From positions 63,376-127,375 of the forward strand of contig MNCI01029297.1 in the NCBI GenBank assembly GCA_015680685.1: DNA of 64,000 nucleotides, in the 5' to 3' direction. Source of the stretch: Gnetum montanum (Eukaryota; Streptophyta; Gnetopsida; Gnetales; Gnetaceae). Each line of letters starts with the position of its first letter. Position 1 is the stretch's first letter. This document shows positions 1-11,807 of this stretch, piece by piece. The position numbers were made by a program, and so were the translations under genes. Below the pieces are notes generated by a model that was given only the letters and a program-made list of their open reading frames with translations, searched no databases and had not been told where the DNA came from.

Positions 1-1075
1 ATCTTCGCCTTAGGCTGATCTGCAATTTTTATGGTGTTTTAGTAGCCTTGAGGTGTTTAACTTCCTCCGTAAGGGTCTGAATAAGCTGGAATGCTTGATC
101 CAAACCTATAGATGGAGAGGCCGTTTGTGGAATGGCAGGAGGAGCTATGCTGGGTGGCAAAATAGGGATAGCCGTCGTCGCCTGTGCCATTGGATACGCT
201 GTTTACATGGCCGAGGGCACAGACAATGATCCTGTAACAGGGTTTAGTGCCTGTGGGACCTGGTTTTGATGATGGGGGAGATGGGACATCTATGTAGGAT
301 GTGCAACAAGAGGCATGTTTTGAACCCACCATGCTATAGTGGCAAGCCCTGTTGTGTGAGTCGAGATGAACATAGCTATTGTATGTAATTGCGAAGTAGG
401 TATCATGTGTACATACGGTGACATGGGTGCAGGTGCACGATGAGATGGATTAGGTAATTGCACCTGCTGAGGAATGATTTGTGATGGGCCTCCACCTAGG
501 AGGATAGTTGGAGAGACAAAATGTAGCTGGGACGAGTGTGGGACTCAGTTAGTATTAGATAATGTCAAGGGTGTGGTGACCATGAAAAATGGATTTACGT
601 GGGATGTTGAGGAAGGAGGGGCCACGACAAAATCAGCATGACTGCCTCCCTGAGAGTGGGAGTCTAGATCATCTTATCCATCATGAAGCGTTTCATCATA
701 GAACAACTCCTCTCATTGTTCTATCAATGTCCTAGCCATCAGCATTTGATCTAGCATCCACTGTTTTTAATTTGTCAGGGGTACAATGATGTTATGTGAA
801 GGAATAAATTTCTTCCCATTGTAGTATATGAACTCGTATTCTTATTTTTCTTTGAGTTCTTGTGGATACATGGGCAGGTTTGCTGCAAGTTTAGCACAAA
901 GAAAATTGTAATGTTCCCTGCACTGAGCGTGTCCCTCAGGCTCTTTGTTTTGAAGCCTAAGGGAGCAACGTGATCGCATCGGACTAGTTGGTGGCTTGAC
1001 CACAGGAGACGTAACTTGTAGAGTCCAAGGATTCTCGAGGTTGGCAATGTCAACAGCGGTGGTTGATGTAGCCAT
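1..1075 (-). pseudogene. gag N-terminal region of element A1 (broken, partial)
   Basis: The frame starts at the ATG at 1075 (MATSTTAVDI...) and stays open for 77 codons. It then continues in recognisable form through several stops to the window edge. The first part is charged. It is followed by a long Pro/Ser/Thr/His-rich linker of low complexity (about 60-650), which also precedes the gag core in A2 and B. No gag core or zinc knuckle is reached before the edge. In the family this polyprotein forms the particle that packages element RNA. Stops such as TAG and TGA fit C-to-T decay of CAG and CGA. Confidence 0.7.
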
Positions 1076-1306
1076 TCTCTACGCTGTTCGAGAGTAATGA
1101 TGATAAGGATAAAGATCATAAGGGCAAAGGAAAACTAAGGTAATAATTGGGGTTTTCTACCCTGTAGGATTCCAAAGGAATTGTTGAAGAAACCGATCTA
1201 CACCACACAATCTCGTAAACAACCATGGAGGTATTACATTTATGTCGATTGATAATGGGTACAGATAGCTTATAGGACTACCTGTAAAGTGTAGATCGGA
1301 TATGAA

Positions 1307-1325
1307 GGCCCTCCTTCTAGTGCTA
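1307..1325 (-). other. Primer binding site of A1
   Basis: A block read on the minus strand as TAGCACTAGAAGGAGGGCC lies six bases inside the LTR end. The same block sits at the same place in A2, B and, with small changes, H. It has the form of the complement of a tRNA 3' end. I do not name the tRNA. Confidence 0.65.
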
Positions 1326-1331
1326 GAAAAT

Positions 1332-2864
1332 TGTAACAACGGAAGACATCGGTTGCTGAAAATACCGAGCGGAGTTCCGTGTACACAGTTCTAACCCTAG
1401 ATCTATGCGAGGGCCGCGCTGGAGAAGACGAATTCGAGGTGCCCTGAACGGTCTTGTCGATCAGATAGGGACTTACTTAATTAGTAAAATTTTTGTAATA
1501 ATTGGATGGAAAAATGTTGATTTCAATGAGGAGATATAATATCATTAATCTCAAAGGTAATTGAAAGCAATGTAAATTATTTAAAGCGATTGCAAAATCC
1601 ATATAGATAGGACACAAGAAACTAAATTTAGAGAGTGTGCAATCCCAAGATCTAGGATTTAACATATGAACAAAATATGTTGGATACAATGATTACAAGT
1701 GGACTTTGGTTTAGACGAAGCATGTGCCAACAACAAGAAAGCTATTTAAACATAAAATAAGCAAAGGACAATCTACCTTATTCTAGCCAATCTAGGAGCA
1801 AGGGAGTCAGACCTGAAGCAGAATATCCATTAACTAGCTATTTTTGATCAAGGATTCTTGCCAATAACCTTCAATGTTCTTACGATCGCTGATCCTCTTT
1901 TGCTCTCTTGTCAATATTTTCCAAAATTTGTCAATGATTGCCAATGAAAGAAAATTTCTCACAGAGAAAATTTTCCTATTGAGAGAAATTTTTACCAACC
2001 CCTTGATCCCTATCAACTGGAGTATTTATAAGGTTAGGGTTAGGAGAAAAACAGGGTTTAGATGACACATGTCCTGAACCTACAAAATACCATTGACTTG
2101 ATGTGTTTGTGTTTGAAGCTTGCAGCACCACGTTGCATTATGCTCTAAAGCGTAATTCATCATAATCTACTTTTGCTGGAGCTTTGGCAACAAACTGTTC
2201 TTTGGTTACACTGTAATACGCTAGAGAGTGTATTGTGATGTATGAATTGCTGATGCTTGAATTGTGCTATCTCTGTCATTGCTTGTATTATGCTGTGTCA
2301 TGCTACATTACGATGCATAGTGTAATTCAACATAAAATAGCAAACTTGCAAAAAATTGAAGTGTTGTTGCTGTGCTTCCCTTGTTTCTATTCAGTCTTTC
2401 CAGGGTTTATTATGCTAGACTACGTATTGTAGCGTAATAGGCCCTTAGTTGAAAAAGAAAACTTGTTGAGATGTGAAACATGTTGTAGATCGTTGCTTGA
2501 GCCTTGAGATTTTGCTGGAGCATCGAGGTCTCGATTTTTGGCATCTCCGTTGTTTTGATTAGATGGACTGTCTTCTGGCAATACGCTGCATTATGCTACA
2601 TTACGTTGTGTTGTGTAATGTGGCATAATATTCCAAAAGCTAATATTTTCGAAACATAGAAAATTTGTGAAGTTGAAGGCTTGCCGTTGTGCACCCCTTG
2701 TCTTATTCTATCCTCTAGAGTCTATTACACTGTGTTGCGTAGTGTGGCACAATAGACCCTTAGCCGAAAAGGGAACTTGCTGAGCCATGACTTGTCACAA
2801 ATCCTTGCCTGAGTCACAATATTTTGCTGAACTATTAAGGCCTCGAAATTTTCATGGTGTTTCA
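1332..2864 (-). repeat. 5' LTR of element A1
   Basis: It is about 1.53 kb long. On the minus strand it starts TGAAACACC and ends in a TTACA-type terminus; the other copies end CTACA. It aligns along its length with the LTRs at 7475-8799, 11808-13572, 17684-19576, 38154-39919 and 42467-44310. A TATAAATA box lies at 2023-2030 on the minus strand and probably drives element transcription. Several imperfect palindromes built from GCTATGCTA/TAGCATAGC-like words (around 2130, 2290, 2590 and 2720) are a hallmark of the family. Confidence 0.82.
2023..2030 (-). promoter_or_regulatory. TATA box of A1 LTR
   Basis: TATAAATA on the minus strand, at the same place as in all other LTRs of this family: A2 8154-8161, C 13003-13010, D 18928-18935, G 38791-38798 and B 43090-43097. 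Confidence 0.6.
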
Positions 2865-2865
2865 T

Positions 2866-2956
2866 GCCCGAAGAAGATCTTCATGAGGAAGATCCTCATG
2901 AGGTGGATGTGGAGTTGGGTGAAGTAGATGGAGGTGGTAACAAGGGGGATGTGTAA
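2866..2956 (+). pseudogene. C-terminal tail of the antisense gene in element A2
   Basis: An open plus-strand frame of about 30 codons is very acidic, then Gly/Asn-rich (EEDLHEEDPHEV...GGGNKGDV), and ends in TAA at 2954-2956. It sits between the A1 LTR and the minisatellite that follows the A2 protease. That is the same place and strand as the last exon of the larger gene at 31215-36008, whose last exon also reads Gly/Asn-rich. It shows that the antisense gene belongs to the family and is not peculiar to one copy. The rest was cut off by A1. Confidence 0.55.
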
Positions 2957-3182
2957 TGTAGCAATACTGGTCAAGGATTTTGTTTTTTTGTTCTCGATTT
3001 GTTTATTTTCTATTCTTTTACCTAATGGATTTGTAAACTACGGAAGTAATTTTTGTTGTAATAAAAGGCAATAAAGAATAATGTTTTTTTTTTGTTTTTA
3101 AGTTAGTTAATGATGTTTTTGAAAGAAAGGTTTTAATTTTGTTTTTTATGAAGAAAAACCCTTTTTCAAAAAGGCTACACAT
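2957..3182. other. A/T-rich stretch after the antisense gene
   Basis: This stretch is T-rich with no frame. It probably holds the 3' untranslated part of the antisense gene. The equivalent stretch in element B is 36009-36204. Confidence 0.4.
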
Positions 3183-3340
3183 TTTAGGCCACTGTAGGCC
3201 GACGATAGTTTAAGGCCATTTTGGGCCGACGATAGTTTAAGGCCATTTTAGGCTGGCAATAGTTTAAGGTCATTTCAGGCCAACAATAGTTTAAGGCAAT
3301 TTCAGGCCGGTGATAGTTTAAGGCCATTTCGGACTACTGA
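3183..3340. repeat. 27-bp minisatellite (type alpha) in A2
   Basis: About five to six tandem units of 27 bp run on a core of the form GATAGTTTAAGGCCATTT. They lie between the protease end and the antisense gene. The same 27-bp repeat is at the same place in element B (36205-36447), with about nine units. Confidence 0.85.
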
Positions 3341-3451
3341 AGTGAAGAAATGTAATGGTAGACAATGTAACATGAAATGATAAAGAATGTAAATAGCGTA
3401 ACAATAAGCATTGTGGACCAATGTAACATGCTACACTAACGTGTTTGTTCA

Positions 3452-4394
3452 TTAGTTCCATAGCTGCCTCTTGATCATTCTTAGATTTGGTGACACGTAT
3501 GGATGAGGAGGCTTGTTACACCACTCCTCTATGCTATCATTCCCTCCTTGGAAGGGTAAGTCAGCCCAAGTCAAGCTTTCATTAGCCACTTTGTTAGTCT
3601 ATTCAATTTTTGGGATAGGGGTTTGATCTTCGGGGATTTCAATCTCTGAACCCTGTTCCATCTCCATGTTGTTGACAGCTTGAGGAGTCACCTTATCATT
3701 GTGGATGATCACTTCCTCTCCCATATAGGGAAAGTGGATCTCTTGGTGAATGGGTGATGAGATGGCCCTTAGTTGAGCCAACCAAGACCTCCCCAAGATT
3801 AGGTTGAAGCCAGGTATCTCCTCAATAATGATGAATACTACATTTGTGGAGAATTGATCCCCTGCTATAAAGTTGATCTATACAGTTCCCTTAACTTGCA
3901 CCCATGCCCCGTTAAATGACTTCAAGTATGACATTGTCGTGGGATTGATCTGGTCGATCAAACCTATTTTGTCCACTATGGGAAATGGAATGACATTGGC
4001 ATTGACCACTTCATGTACGTGTACTCTTTGGATCCTGTATTGGCTGACCCAGATAGTGATGAACATGCTAACCCTTTTCTAATTCATCCTTAATGGACTT
4101 GTCATGGAATGTCAGTTGGGAAGGTCATGGTTGTTCAGCAACAAGGGGAAGCATGATCGAATGGATTTCTTCTTCATCTACTGGCAAGATTTCATCCACT
4201 GGTATGGATGCTAGCATGCGAATCATGGCTTCACGATGTGATTCGGATGTCATCAGCAAGTCATATAGGCTCAACATTATATTTTTCTATTTGAGAGCCT
4301 ACTTAACTTGTGTAAAAGCATCAAGGATATTATGCCCATGGTCTAGTTTTTTTTTTCCCTTCTCTTCTTCCATTTTTCCCAGGAGATGGATCTC
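3452..4394 (-). pseudogene. Retroviral-type aspartic protease region of A2
   Basis: This is the C-terminal part of the gag-protease polyprotein. Visible motifs in order are NVIPFPIVDKIGL, then the flap-side region with FNGAWVQVKG, then FNLILGRSWLAQL and HQEIHFPY, the usual C-terminal hallmark of plant Gypsy proteases (ILGRxWL). The expected catalytic D-T/S-G before NVIPF is not visible; the residues there read VHEVVNA. The frame ends at TAA 3452-3454. Internal stops include TAG at the GTV-INF junction near 3878. No RT follows; the next sequence is the minisatellite. Element B has a matching copy at 36683-37310. Confidence 0.7.
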
Positions 4395-7219
4395 TTAGGG
4401 AGGAAAACTTTCTGGTTTAGGATTATATTTTTTTGGATAGGGAGAAGATGGCCGCATTTGCATAATGTCATCCTTTTCAGAGGAAGAAGGAGCCAAGGGC
4501 ATCGAGGCTAGAGGGGTAGGCTTAGGAAACCCCAGCGTAACACAGTCCTTGGCTATGTTATCTATCACATGCCCTTCTCCTCTCCTTGTGGGTTGAGGTT
4601 GGTGCATTGACTTAGACATTTGCCCCTACGTAGCAGGAGAAGTTGATAGCTTTAGCACCCTGATGAAAAACAGTGCCTTAGGTGTGGGCGCAGGCTAGGT
4701 TGTGGCTTTAATGATAATCGACTGAGGAATAGATGTCTAAGGTGGAACTCAAAGGTCAAAGGGTTGTTGCTACACCATGTCCATCAATGTTGATGGGCTT
4801 GTCACATGAGATGGATGAGGAGGCACGCACAGCATGAAGGGTTGCTGTGGCAGTGCTAGGTCATTGCCATCCATACCCACCATGTTGATAATGCATCCTA
4901 CGTTATTTGCATTCAATGGGTCTTGGTACACGTGAATAGACTATTTTTCTGGATGAACTAGACTACTACTATTGAGGATCAGCTTTCCTTGGTCTATCAT
5001 GCGTTGAATGTTATCTTTCAACACCCAACAGTAGTTTGTGTCATGACCACATAGCTCGTGGTAGTCGCAGCAATGGTCCAGCTTGAAGTTCTTGGAAACT
5101 GGTGGTTCATTTGGCAAGGCCAAGAAGGGATCCTTGAGTAGCTCAAAATGCCATTTGTGACATTTTAGAGCCTTCTTAGACACCTTCTTGTGTTGAATGT
5201 GACCAGTTCCCAGTAGTTGCTTTAAAATTTCTGAAGGCTTAATAGGTAGAGTCGTATATTTTGAGCGGTATTTACGCTCAAAATTAGGCTTTGGCTAAGG
5301 TGATGTCTCAAGAGCTGATGTTGTTTATTGGTCAATGTTGTTTGAGCTAGTCGTAGCCTCAGCAGGTACTATAGCTATCGTTTTATTATTATTTTTATTT
5401 TTGGTCTCTTCAGCCACGGCTGCTACTGTTGTTGCTACAGCCTTACCCTTATCTTTGCTTTTGTTGTTGACATTCTTATAGGTCACATATGCCAGGTCTT
5501 TGCGAGCCTCTATCATGTCTTAGATGCTCTTAGTCTGAGCGAAGGCTTCGCTGAGGGAGCGGGGAGTGAGGTAATACAGTTTAGACTTAATAAATTCATT
5601 GACTACCCCCTTGAAAATTGCCAACAGATGGGCCTCCACGATGGGCTCATGGATTTTATTCAAGGTGGAACTCCACCACTGTATAAACTTTTGGACCAGT
5701 TCGAGTGGATCCTACTTAACTCCCATTAACTAGTCCAGCGTGACCTCTAGCTTCAGGTTGTATTTGAAACGGGTCACAAACTACGTCAACAGCTCTTCCA
5801 AGGTCAAGATGGAAGAGCATGGAAGTGCACGATACCAATCCAAAGCTTTACCCATTAGGGACATAGCAAAATCACAGATAATGGTATGTGGCCATTGTTG
5901 CAGCAACAATGACTCTAACTTGAAGGTAACGAGATGAGCGTTGGAATCACCTTCCCCATTGTATTTTGTGAAATGGGGATGTGGCATCCTAGGAGGTAAT
6001 GACAAGATGGGAACTGCCAAACTGATAGGATCATCATGGTAGAAATGCATGACCTGTACTTTATTAGAACCATCAGCTTTGAGGTGTTTAACCTCTTCAG
6101 TAAGGATTTGGATAAGCTAGAAGGCTTGATCTAGACTCAAGGATGAAGAGGTTAGCTGTGGAATAATAGGAGGAGCCATGATTGGTGGCAGGATAGGAGC
6201 AATAGCATGGCCTATGGGTGATGCTGTCAAAACTATCCCTACGGGCAGTATCTCCTATGTCATCCACCACCCAGTAGGTGGTGCAAGCAGGGCGACAACT
6301 ATCAATTGAGCCATAGGATACGTTGTTTGCATAGTCGGTGGCATAGACAATGACCTTGTAGTTGGATTTACCACCTGTAGGACCTAGTGTTGATGATGAG
6401 GAATATGGGACATCTGTGTAGGCTATGCAACAAGGGGTGATGTATATGGAGCCCACCACACGGTAGGTGTGGGCCCTGCCGCAGATGGTGGAGTGGAAGC
6501 GAGAGCTGGGATAGATGCAGAAGCTATGTATAATTGTGAATTGGGTTATGTGTGCACATATGGTAACATAGGTGTAAGTACATGATGTGATGGGTTGGCT
6601 GACTATGACTGTGGAGGAATGGACTATGAAGGGATAACATCTGGAAAGGAAGCTAAAGAGAAGAAATGCTGATGTGACAAATGCACAACATGGTTAGTGG
6701 TAGACAATGATAAAGGCATAGTGACCATAAAAAGTGGATTTGCATGGGATGCTGTGGAGGAAGGATCCATAACAAAGCTAGCATGACTGCCTCCCTCGGA
6801 GTGGGAATCTAGGTCCTCCTGCCCATCATGGGATGCTTCATCACAGAACACTACGTCTCATTATTCTATTGACACCCTGGCCATTAACAGTTGATCCAAG
6901 ATCCACTATTGCTAGTCTATCAAGGGTATGGAAGCGTTAGGTGAAGGAACGAATTCCTTCCTGTTATAGTACATGAACTCATATTCATGTTTCTCTTCAA
7001 GTTCCTATGGGTACATAGGTAGATTCACCATAAGTTTGGAACAAAGGAAGTTGTAATGTTTCGTGTGTTGAGCGTGCCCCTCCAGATCTTTGTTTTGAAT
7101 CCTGAGGAACTGGCATGGCCGCACCGGACTAGTCAGTGGCTCAATAGCAATAGGCGTACCCTGTGTCATCAAGGGAGTTTTGAGAATAGTGGTGGAAATT
7201 GTGGTGGTTTCATAGCCAT
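4395..7219 (-). pseudogene. gag of element A2
   Basis: The nucleocapsid-capsid polyprotein starts at ATG 7219 (MAMKPPQF). A Pro/Ser/Thr-rich linker follows (about 6850-6100). The retrotransposon gag core is at 6050-5500, with FTKYNGEGDSNAHLVTF and a W-Y-R-x-L-P-x-S-x-L-T-x-E-E-L segment. A Lys/Asn/Ala-rich linker comes at about 5516-5325. A zinc-knuckle-like motif with CDYHELCGHDTNYCWVLK lies near 5080-5000, and an Arg/Pro-rich tail to 4395 leads into protease. Several stops interrupt it. The short variant knuckle (C-x2-H-x4-GH-x4-C) is common in plant Gypsy elements of the Tat/Athila branch. The copy is dead. Confidence 0.8.
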
Positions 7220-7450
7220 TCTCTATGTAGCTAGAAGGTAATGCTAACTGGGATAAAGATCACAAAGGAAAAAGTGGGCTAAAGGCAAACGTGGGCTTTT
7301 TGTCCTGCTGGGTTCTAGAGGAATCGTCAAAGCGACTGATTTGTACTACACGATCACATAAAAAACCATGGAGGTATCATGTTTATGCTAGTCAATAATG
7401 GGTACAAACATCTTACACAACTACTCGTGAAATGCAGATCGGAGGTTCAA

Positions 7451-7468
7451 GCCCTCCTTCTAGTGCCA
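7451..7468 (-). other. Primer binding site of A2
   Basis: Minus strand TGGCACTAGAAGGAGGGC lies a few bases inside the LTR end at 7475. It starts with TGG, as required for pairing to a tRNA CCA end. Confidence 0.75.
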
Positions 7469-7474
7469 AAAAAC

Positions 7475-8799
7475 TATAATAATGAAAAATGTCAGTTGCT
7501 GGAAACACCAAGAGGATTTCCATGTACATAGTTTTAACCCCAGATTAGTGCGAGGGCCGTGCTAGAAAAAATAAATCCAAGGTGCCTTGAATAGTCTTGT
7601 TAATCAAACAGGGACTTACTTGGTTAGTAAATTTGTTAATGACCGTATAACGAGATGATGATTTGATATGAGAACATAATAACAATTGACGAGAAAAAGA
7701 GATCTACTTCAAGATCAGATCTTGAAGGTAATGAAAACGATGTAAACTATGCAAAATGACTATAAAAATCAATGTAAATAGGATGCAATTAATTGAATTT
7801 AGAAAATGCACGATCCCAAGATTTGGGATTTGTCTTATGGACAAATATGATGAATACAATGGGATTTGCAAGCAGACTCCGGTTCGGATGAAGTATCTGC
7901 CACCAACAAGAAGCTATTTAGAGATTAAATAAGCAAAAGGCCAATCTACCTTGTTCACTAGCCAATCTAGATGCAAGGGAGTTAGGCTCAAAGCAAAGTG
8001 TTTGCTAACTTGCAATTTCTGGCCAAGAAGCTTCTCTCTATCACCGTCGATGCTCTTGCCAACTTTCGTCAACTGCCTCAAAATTTTTAACCTCTTTTTT
8101 TTTGCCAACTTTTTTTATTTTTTCTCCAACCCTTTGAGCATTGTCCACCAAGGTATTTATAGGATTAGGATTAGGAGAAGAATACAGTTTAGATGATGCA
8201 TGTCTTGGGCCTGCAGAATGTCGTTGACTTGGCATGCTACAGCTAAAGCTTATGATGCTACGCTGTGCTACACTCTGAAGCATAGCATAGCATAACCACA
8301 CTTAAAAAAATAATTTTTAAGCTTGTCTTTCACGTTGAAGGATTTCAAAATCTTTAGTGAAAAAGGAATCAACTATCCCTTGGCTATGCTGTGATATGCT
8401 AGGAAGCATGTCGTGGCGTAATGATTGCTACTGTTTGAATTTTGTTATCCTTGTTGTTGCAGGTATATCAACTGTGCTGCTTGCGTTACGCTGCACTACA
8501 CTTCATAGCGTAACGTGGGATAACACATAAAAATTTAAGGTTTTGAAACATGGTTAACTTGCAAAGTTGAAGTGTTGTCACTATGAATCCCTTCTTCTAT
8601 TCTATCCTCCTAAAATCTACTACGCTGAGCTTCATAGCGTAGCATAGCATGCCCTCAGCCGAAAAAAAATTGCTAAGATATGCAACTATTTTCAGTGCTT
8701 CCATCACTCAGATGTCTTGATGCTACACTTGTGGAAATCCTTGCCTAAACTTCAAGACTTTGCTGAATCATCAAGGTCCCGAAATTTCATGGTATTTCA
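7475..8799 (-). repeat. 5' LTR of element A2
   Basis: It is about 1.3 kb long, and its outer end reads GGTATTTCA on the plus strand. A TATAAATA box is at 8154-8161 (minus). Palindromic GCTACGCTG/TAGCATAGC clusters lie near 8240-8295, 8390-8420, 8480-8520 and 8620-8655. It aligns with the other LTRs of the family but is the shortest, so it carries internal deletions. Confidence 0.82.
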
Positions 8800-8804
8800 C
8801 CTAG

Positions 8805-10095
8805 CACTCAAGTAGTACATGTCACCTCCATGAATGCTACCGATGCCCAAGAGTGGTACGCTAATGTTAAAGCCTACCTTCAACACAGCGAACCTCCTTA
8901 CGGCTTGACATCCACTCAAAAGGATGCAATCCAAAAGAGAGCTTAGCAGTATATCATTATAGGAGACAATACCTTATGCAAATACTCCTTTGATGGGATA
9001 TTGCTAACTTGCGATAGTGGGGAAGAAGTACAAAAAATTGTTAACGAAGTCAATGAAGGACTATGTGGAGGACACATAACTCCTAGGGCTATGGTAGCAA
9101 ATATCATATGCCTAGGATATTACTAGCCTTACATGGAATGAGATTGCCTTGCCAAAATTAGGATGTGTGATACATGCCAATGTCATGCAAATCTTATACA
9201 TGTTTCACCTACTAAGTTGCATCCTACACAAATTATGTGGCCATTCTAATGATGGGGGCTAGACATCATAGGACTCATCACACCTAAGTCTTCCGCAAGA
9301 CATAGCTTCATTATCACCACCACCGAGTACTTCACAAAGTGGGTAGAAGCTATTCCCCTTAGGAAAACTACATCTTAACAGGTTTTCCACTTTATCTTGG
9401 ACAACATAGTAACAAGGTTTGGTCTTCCCATGACTATTGAGATAGACAACGAGCCACCATTTAGTAGCATGGAAACCAAAAGCTTTTGTAGTAACCTTGA
9501 AATCAAGCAATACTTTTCAGCATCATACTACCCATAGGAAAATGGATAGGTGGAGGCAACAAAAAAGGCCATCATCAACTTTCTTAAAAGGATGCTTAGC
9601 AGTAGCAAGAGGAAATGACATAAGCAAATCCTTTAGATGTTGTGGGCTTACCGTACAATGTGCAGAATAGCCACAGGTAAGATTCCTTATACCTTAGTCT
9701 ATGGATCTAAAGTAGTGTTACCTCTTGAATTGTAGGTACCATCACTATGGATGATCCTTTCAAGCATCATGAATGAGGCCCAAAATAACAAGTCAAGGGT
9801 CATTGACCTTGACTCCATAGAGAAGGAGCACACTCAAAGATTTGGTTGTATCAAACAATACCAAGACAAGCAATGGTATAAGCATCATTCCAATCTACAT
9901 CGATGGGAAATCAAACAAGGGGACCTAGTTCTCAAAGCTATTCATGAGCATGTAAGAAAGTTCTCAGCAAACTGGGAAGGTCCATTCATAGTCACAAAAG
10001 CCTATGAGAACGAAGCCTTCAAACTGGTAGACATGGATGGTAAGGAATTTGCAAATCCCATGAACCACTTGTACCTCAATCCATACTATGTATGA
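8805..10095 (+). pseudogene. Integrase of element C (with RNase H-integrase linker)
   Basis: DDE-type retroviral integrase, which in the family joins element DNA into the chromosome. Visible in order: linker with DAQEWYANVKAYLQH; an H2C2 zinc-finger region with LCGGHI and CDTCQCHA; the core motif GLDIIG (first Asp) with EYFTKWVEAIPLRK; the second Asp in EIDNEPPFSS; YYP-ENG-VEATKKAI with the Glu; LWAYRT; IPYTLVYGSKVVLPLEL; and a C-terminal barrel-like part (WEGPFIVTKAYENEAFKL) that ends HLYLNPYYV and TGA at 10093-10095. The last 114 codons from 9751 are uninterrupted. About eight stops lie upstream of that. The three acidic residues are kept, but the gene is dead. Confidence 0.85.
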
Positions 10096-10109
10096 TGCAA
10101 AAGCAAGGT

Positions 10110-10415
10110 AAGCAAAGCTAGTCTGCTATGATCATAAATTGGTACACATAGTTCTCTTTCACTATAAACTAGCACAGATAGTCCACTATGACTATAAAAT
10201 GGCACAAACCATTCGCTATAATAATAAACTAGCACAGACAGTCTGCTACAACCTTAAAGTAGCCCATCCACCATCCGCTACAATGATAAACTAGCATAGT
10301 AGTCTACTAGGACCTTAAACTAGCACAACAGTCTATTAGGACCTTAAACTAGCACATCATGGTTTACTGGGACCTTAAACTAGTACATTTGATGGTCTAC
10401 CAAGACATTAAACTG
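10110..10415 (+). repeat. About 30-bp tandem repeat after integrase in C (type beta)
   Basis: About ten degenerate units have cores such as ACTATAAACTAGCACAGA and GACCTTAAACTAGCACA. D has the same array at 15950-16270. A reverse-orientation relative lies at 30565-30925 in element B. Tandem repeats in the 3' untranslated part are a known trait of Tat/Ogre-type elements. Confidence 0.8.
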
Positions 10416-11807
10416 GGTTCGTGGCACAATGTTCTTAGCCCACATCCATGATCCACAAACAAGCAAGCATGCACAATACCAAAATAGGGTGGGACGTTGT
10501 AGTTTTAGAATGTAGTTCACGATGATAAGAAAACATCCTCTAGAACATATGAAATGCCACTACCCCTAACATCTTTCTAATCCTTGAGATATTTCATCTG
10601 ACATCTTGCTGACCTTCTAGAGCTATAGCTACCATAGCCCATCACCTTGGTGGTAGCTCCTATTATCAGTGCCTACTACTGGAGTCCCAACACTATTGTG
10701 GCCCAGCCACAAAGTTGCCACCCTCTAGCCTCCGCCATCATCCAAGCTCAAAATATGTTTAATTGCTAGGTCTCTCAACTTACAACTAAATTGGATGATG
10801 TTTTCCCTGGGTGGGAACTCCTGAGCACTCACATTACCACAACTCCTAGCCTCCTCTTTTCAACCCCTTTAGTCTGCCACTGCTAGAACCATTGCTGGCC
10901 TTCATGCTTTGGATATCGCATGCTTTAGCAACAATGCTCTTTGTTCTAGTGGTGTTTGAAGCAAGTGAAATTATACCCTCACCTAATTTTATGGTTACAT
11001 TTTTCTAGTCTGCTTTTTGTTGTGTTTGCAGGATATAGGCCAAGGTGGCATCGATCAGAGATGCATTTTTCCAAGAGGCTAGGACACTACATCATTCCAA
11101 GGTGACCGTTCTAACTAGCTTGGCTACTTTAAAGTGCACATCCCACCCTCCCTCTTAATCTTCTTCACCTCATTTCTCACACCCGCAGTTTCTTGTTTCA
11201 CATCTCTTTTACAAGCTTGCCTGATGCATATAAAATCCCTTCCACATGCTCAACCGCAAAGTCCATGACATGCCTAACGTAGCTCACTACATGGGAAGAA
11301 GCTATAAGTAGGTCAAATCCCCACATGGATGTAACACAACTCATTCCATGGAGGAAACACCTATCCTACAACAACAAGGTTTTTTGCATGTGAACATGGT
11401 TAAACAACAAAAGAAAAGCACAAAAGCATAAAAGAGTAAAAGAGCTCAAAAAAATTATGTGCCCAAACCAAATGGCACATCAGATAGTTCACAACAACCA
11501 TCTCTAAGCATTCCAATGAAAGGTTATAAGCCTACAAAAGAAAGATGCCCATGCATACCAACTCCCTCACAAGCACTCTAATGAGGAACCACACTATGTT
11601 ACATCTTTCCCTTTTCTAAACCTATCCCCTCAAATCCATCCTTTCCCCTCTTTCCTTACACGACTACCTTGATACTCCCAAGCATAACAAAGTGACATCT
11701 AAGAGACCAATAGAGAGTGATGTTGGCATCTTTTCCGTCATGGTGTTTCATATTCTTTGTTGATGTCTCTCAAGCAAATCCTCCAAATGTCAACAAATAT
11801 GGGCCAA
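10416..11807 (+). other. 3' untranslated region and polypurine tract of C
   Basis: No coding frame. It aligns along its length with 16271-17683 of D, including a G-rich GGGTGGGACG block near 10490. The stretch just before the LTR (ACAAATATGGGCCAA, about 11793-11807) is the decayed equivalent of the purine tract ACAAAGGGGGCTAG in D. Confidence 0.6.

Larger units (their letters stand above)
1..2864 (-). mobile_element. Element A1: 5' part of a Ty3/Gypsy (Tat-like) LTR retrotransposon
   Basis: The element reads right to left: 5' LTR, primer binding site, then the N-terminal part of gag, running off the left edge of the window. It belongs to the same family as A2, B, C, D and G, because the LTR termini, the primer site and the gag leader all match. 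Its outer end at 2864 cuts directly into the tail of an antisense gene carried by element A2, so A1 is probably the younger insertion. The 3' half and the second target-site copy lie outside the window. Confidence 0.8.
2865..8799 (-). mobile_element. Element A2: 5' half of a Tat-like Gypsy element
   Basis: Order on the minus strand: 5' LTR (8799-7475), primer site, gag (from 7219), protease (to 3452), 27-bp minisatellite, then the 3' tail of a gene on the opposite strand, where A1 interrupts it. RT, integrase and 3' LTR are not present in the window. The right end abuts integrase-side sequence of the plus-strand element C, and C begins in the middle of its coding sequence exactly there. A2 therefore most likely inserted into C. 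The five bases beyond the LTR (CCTAG, 8800-8804) would be the target duplication, but its partner is outside the window. Confidence 0.8.
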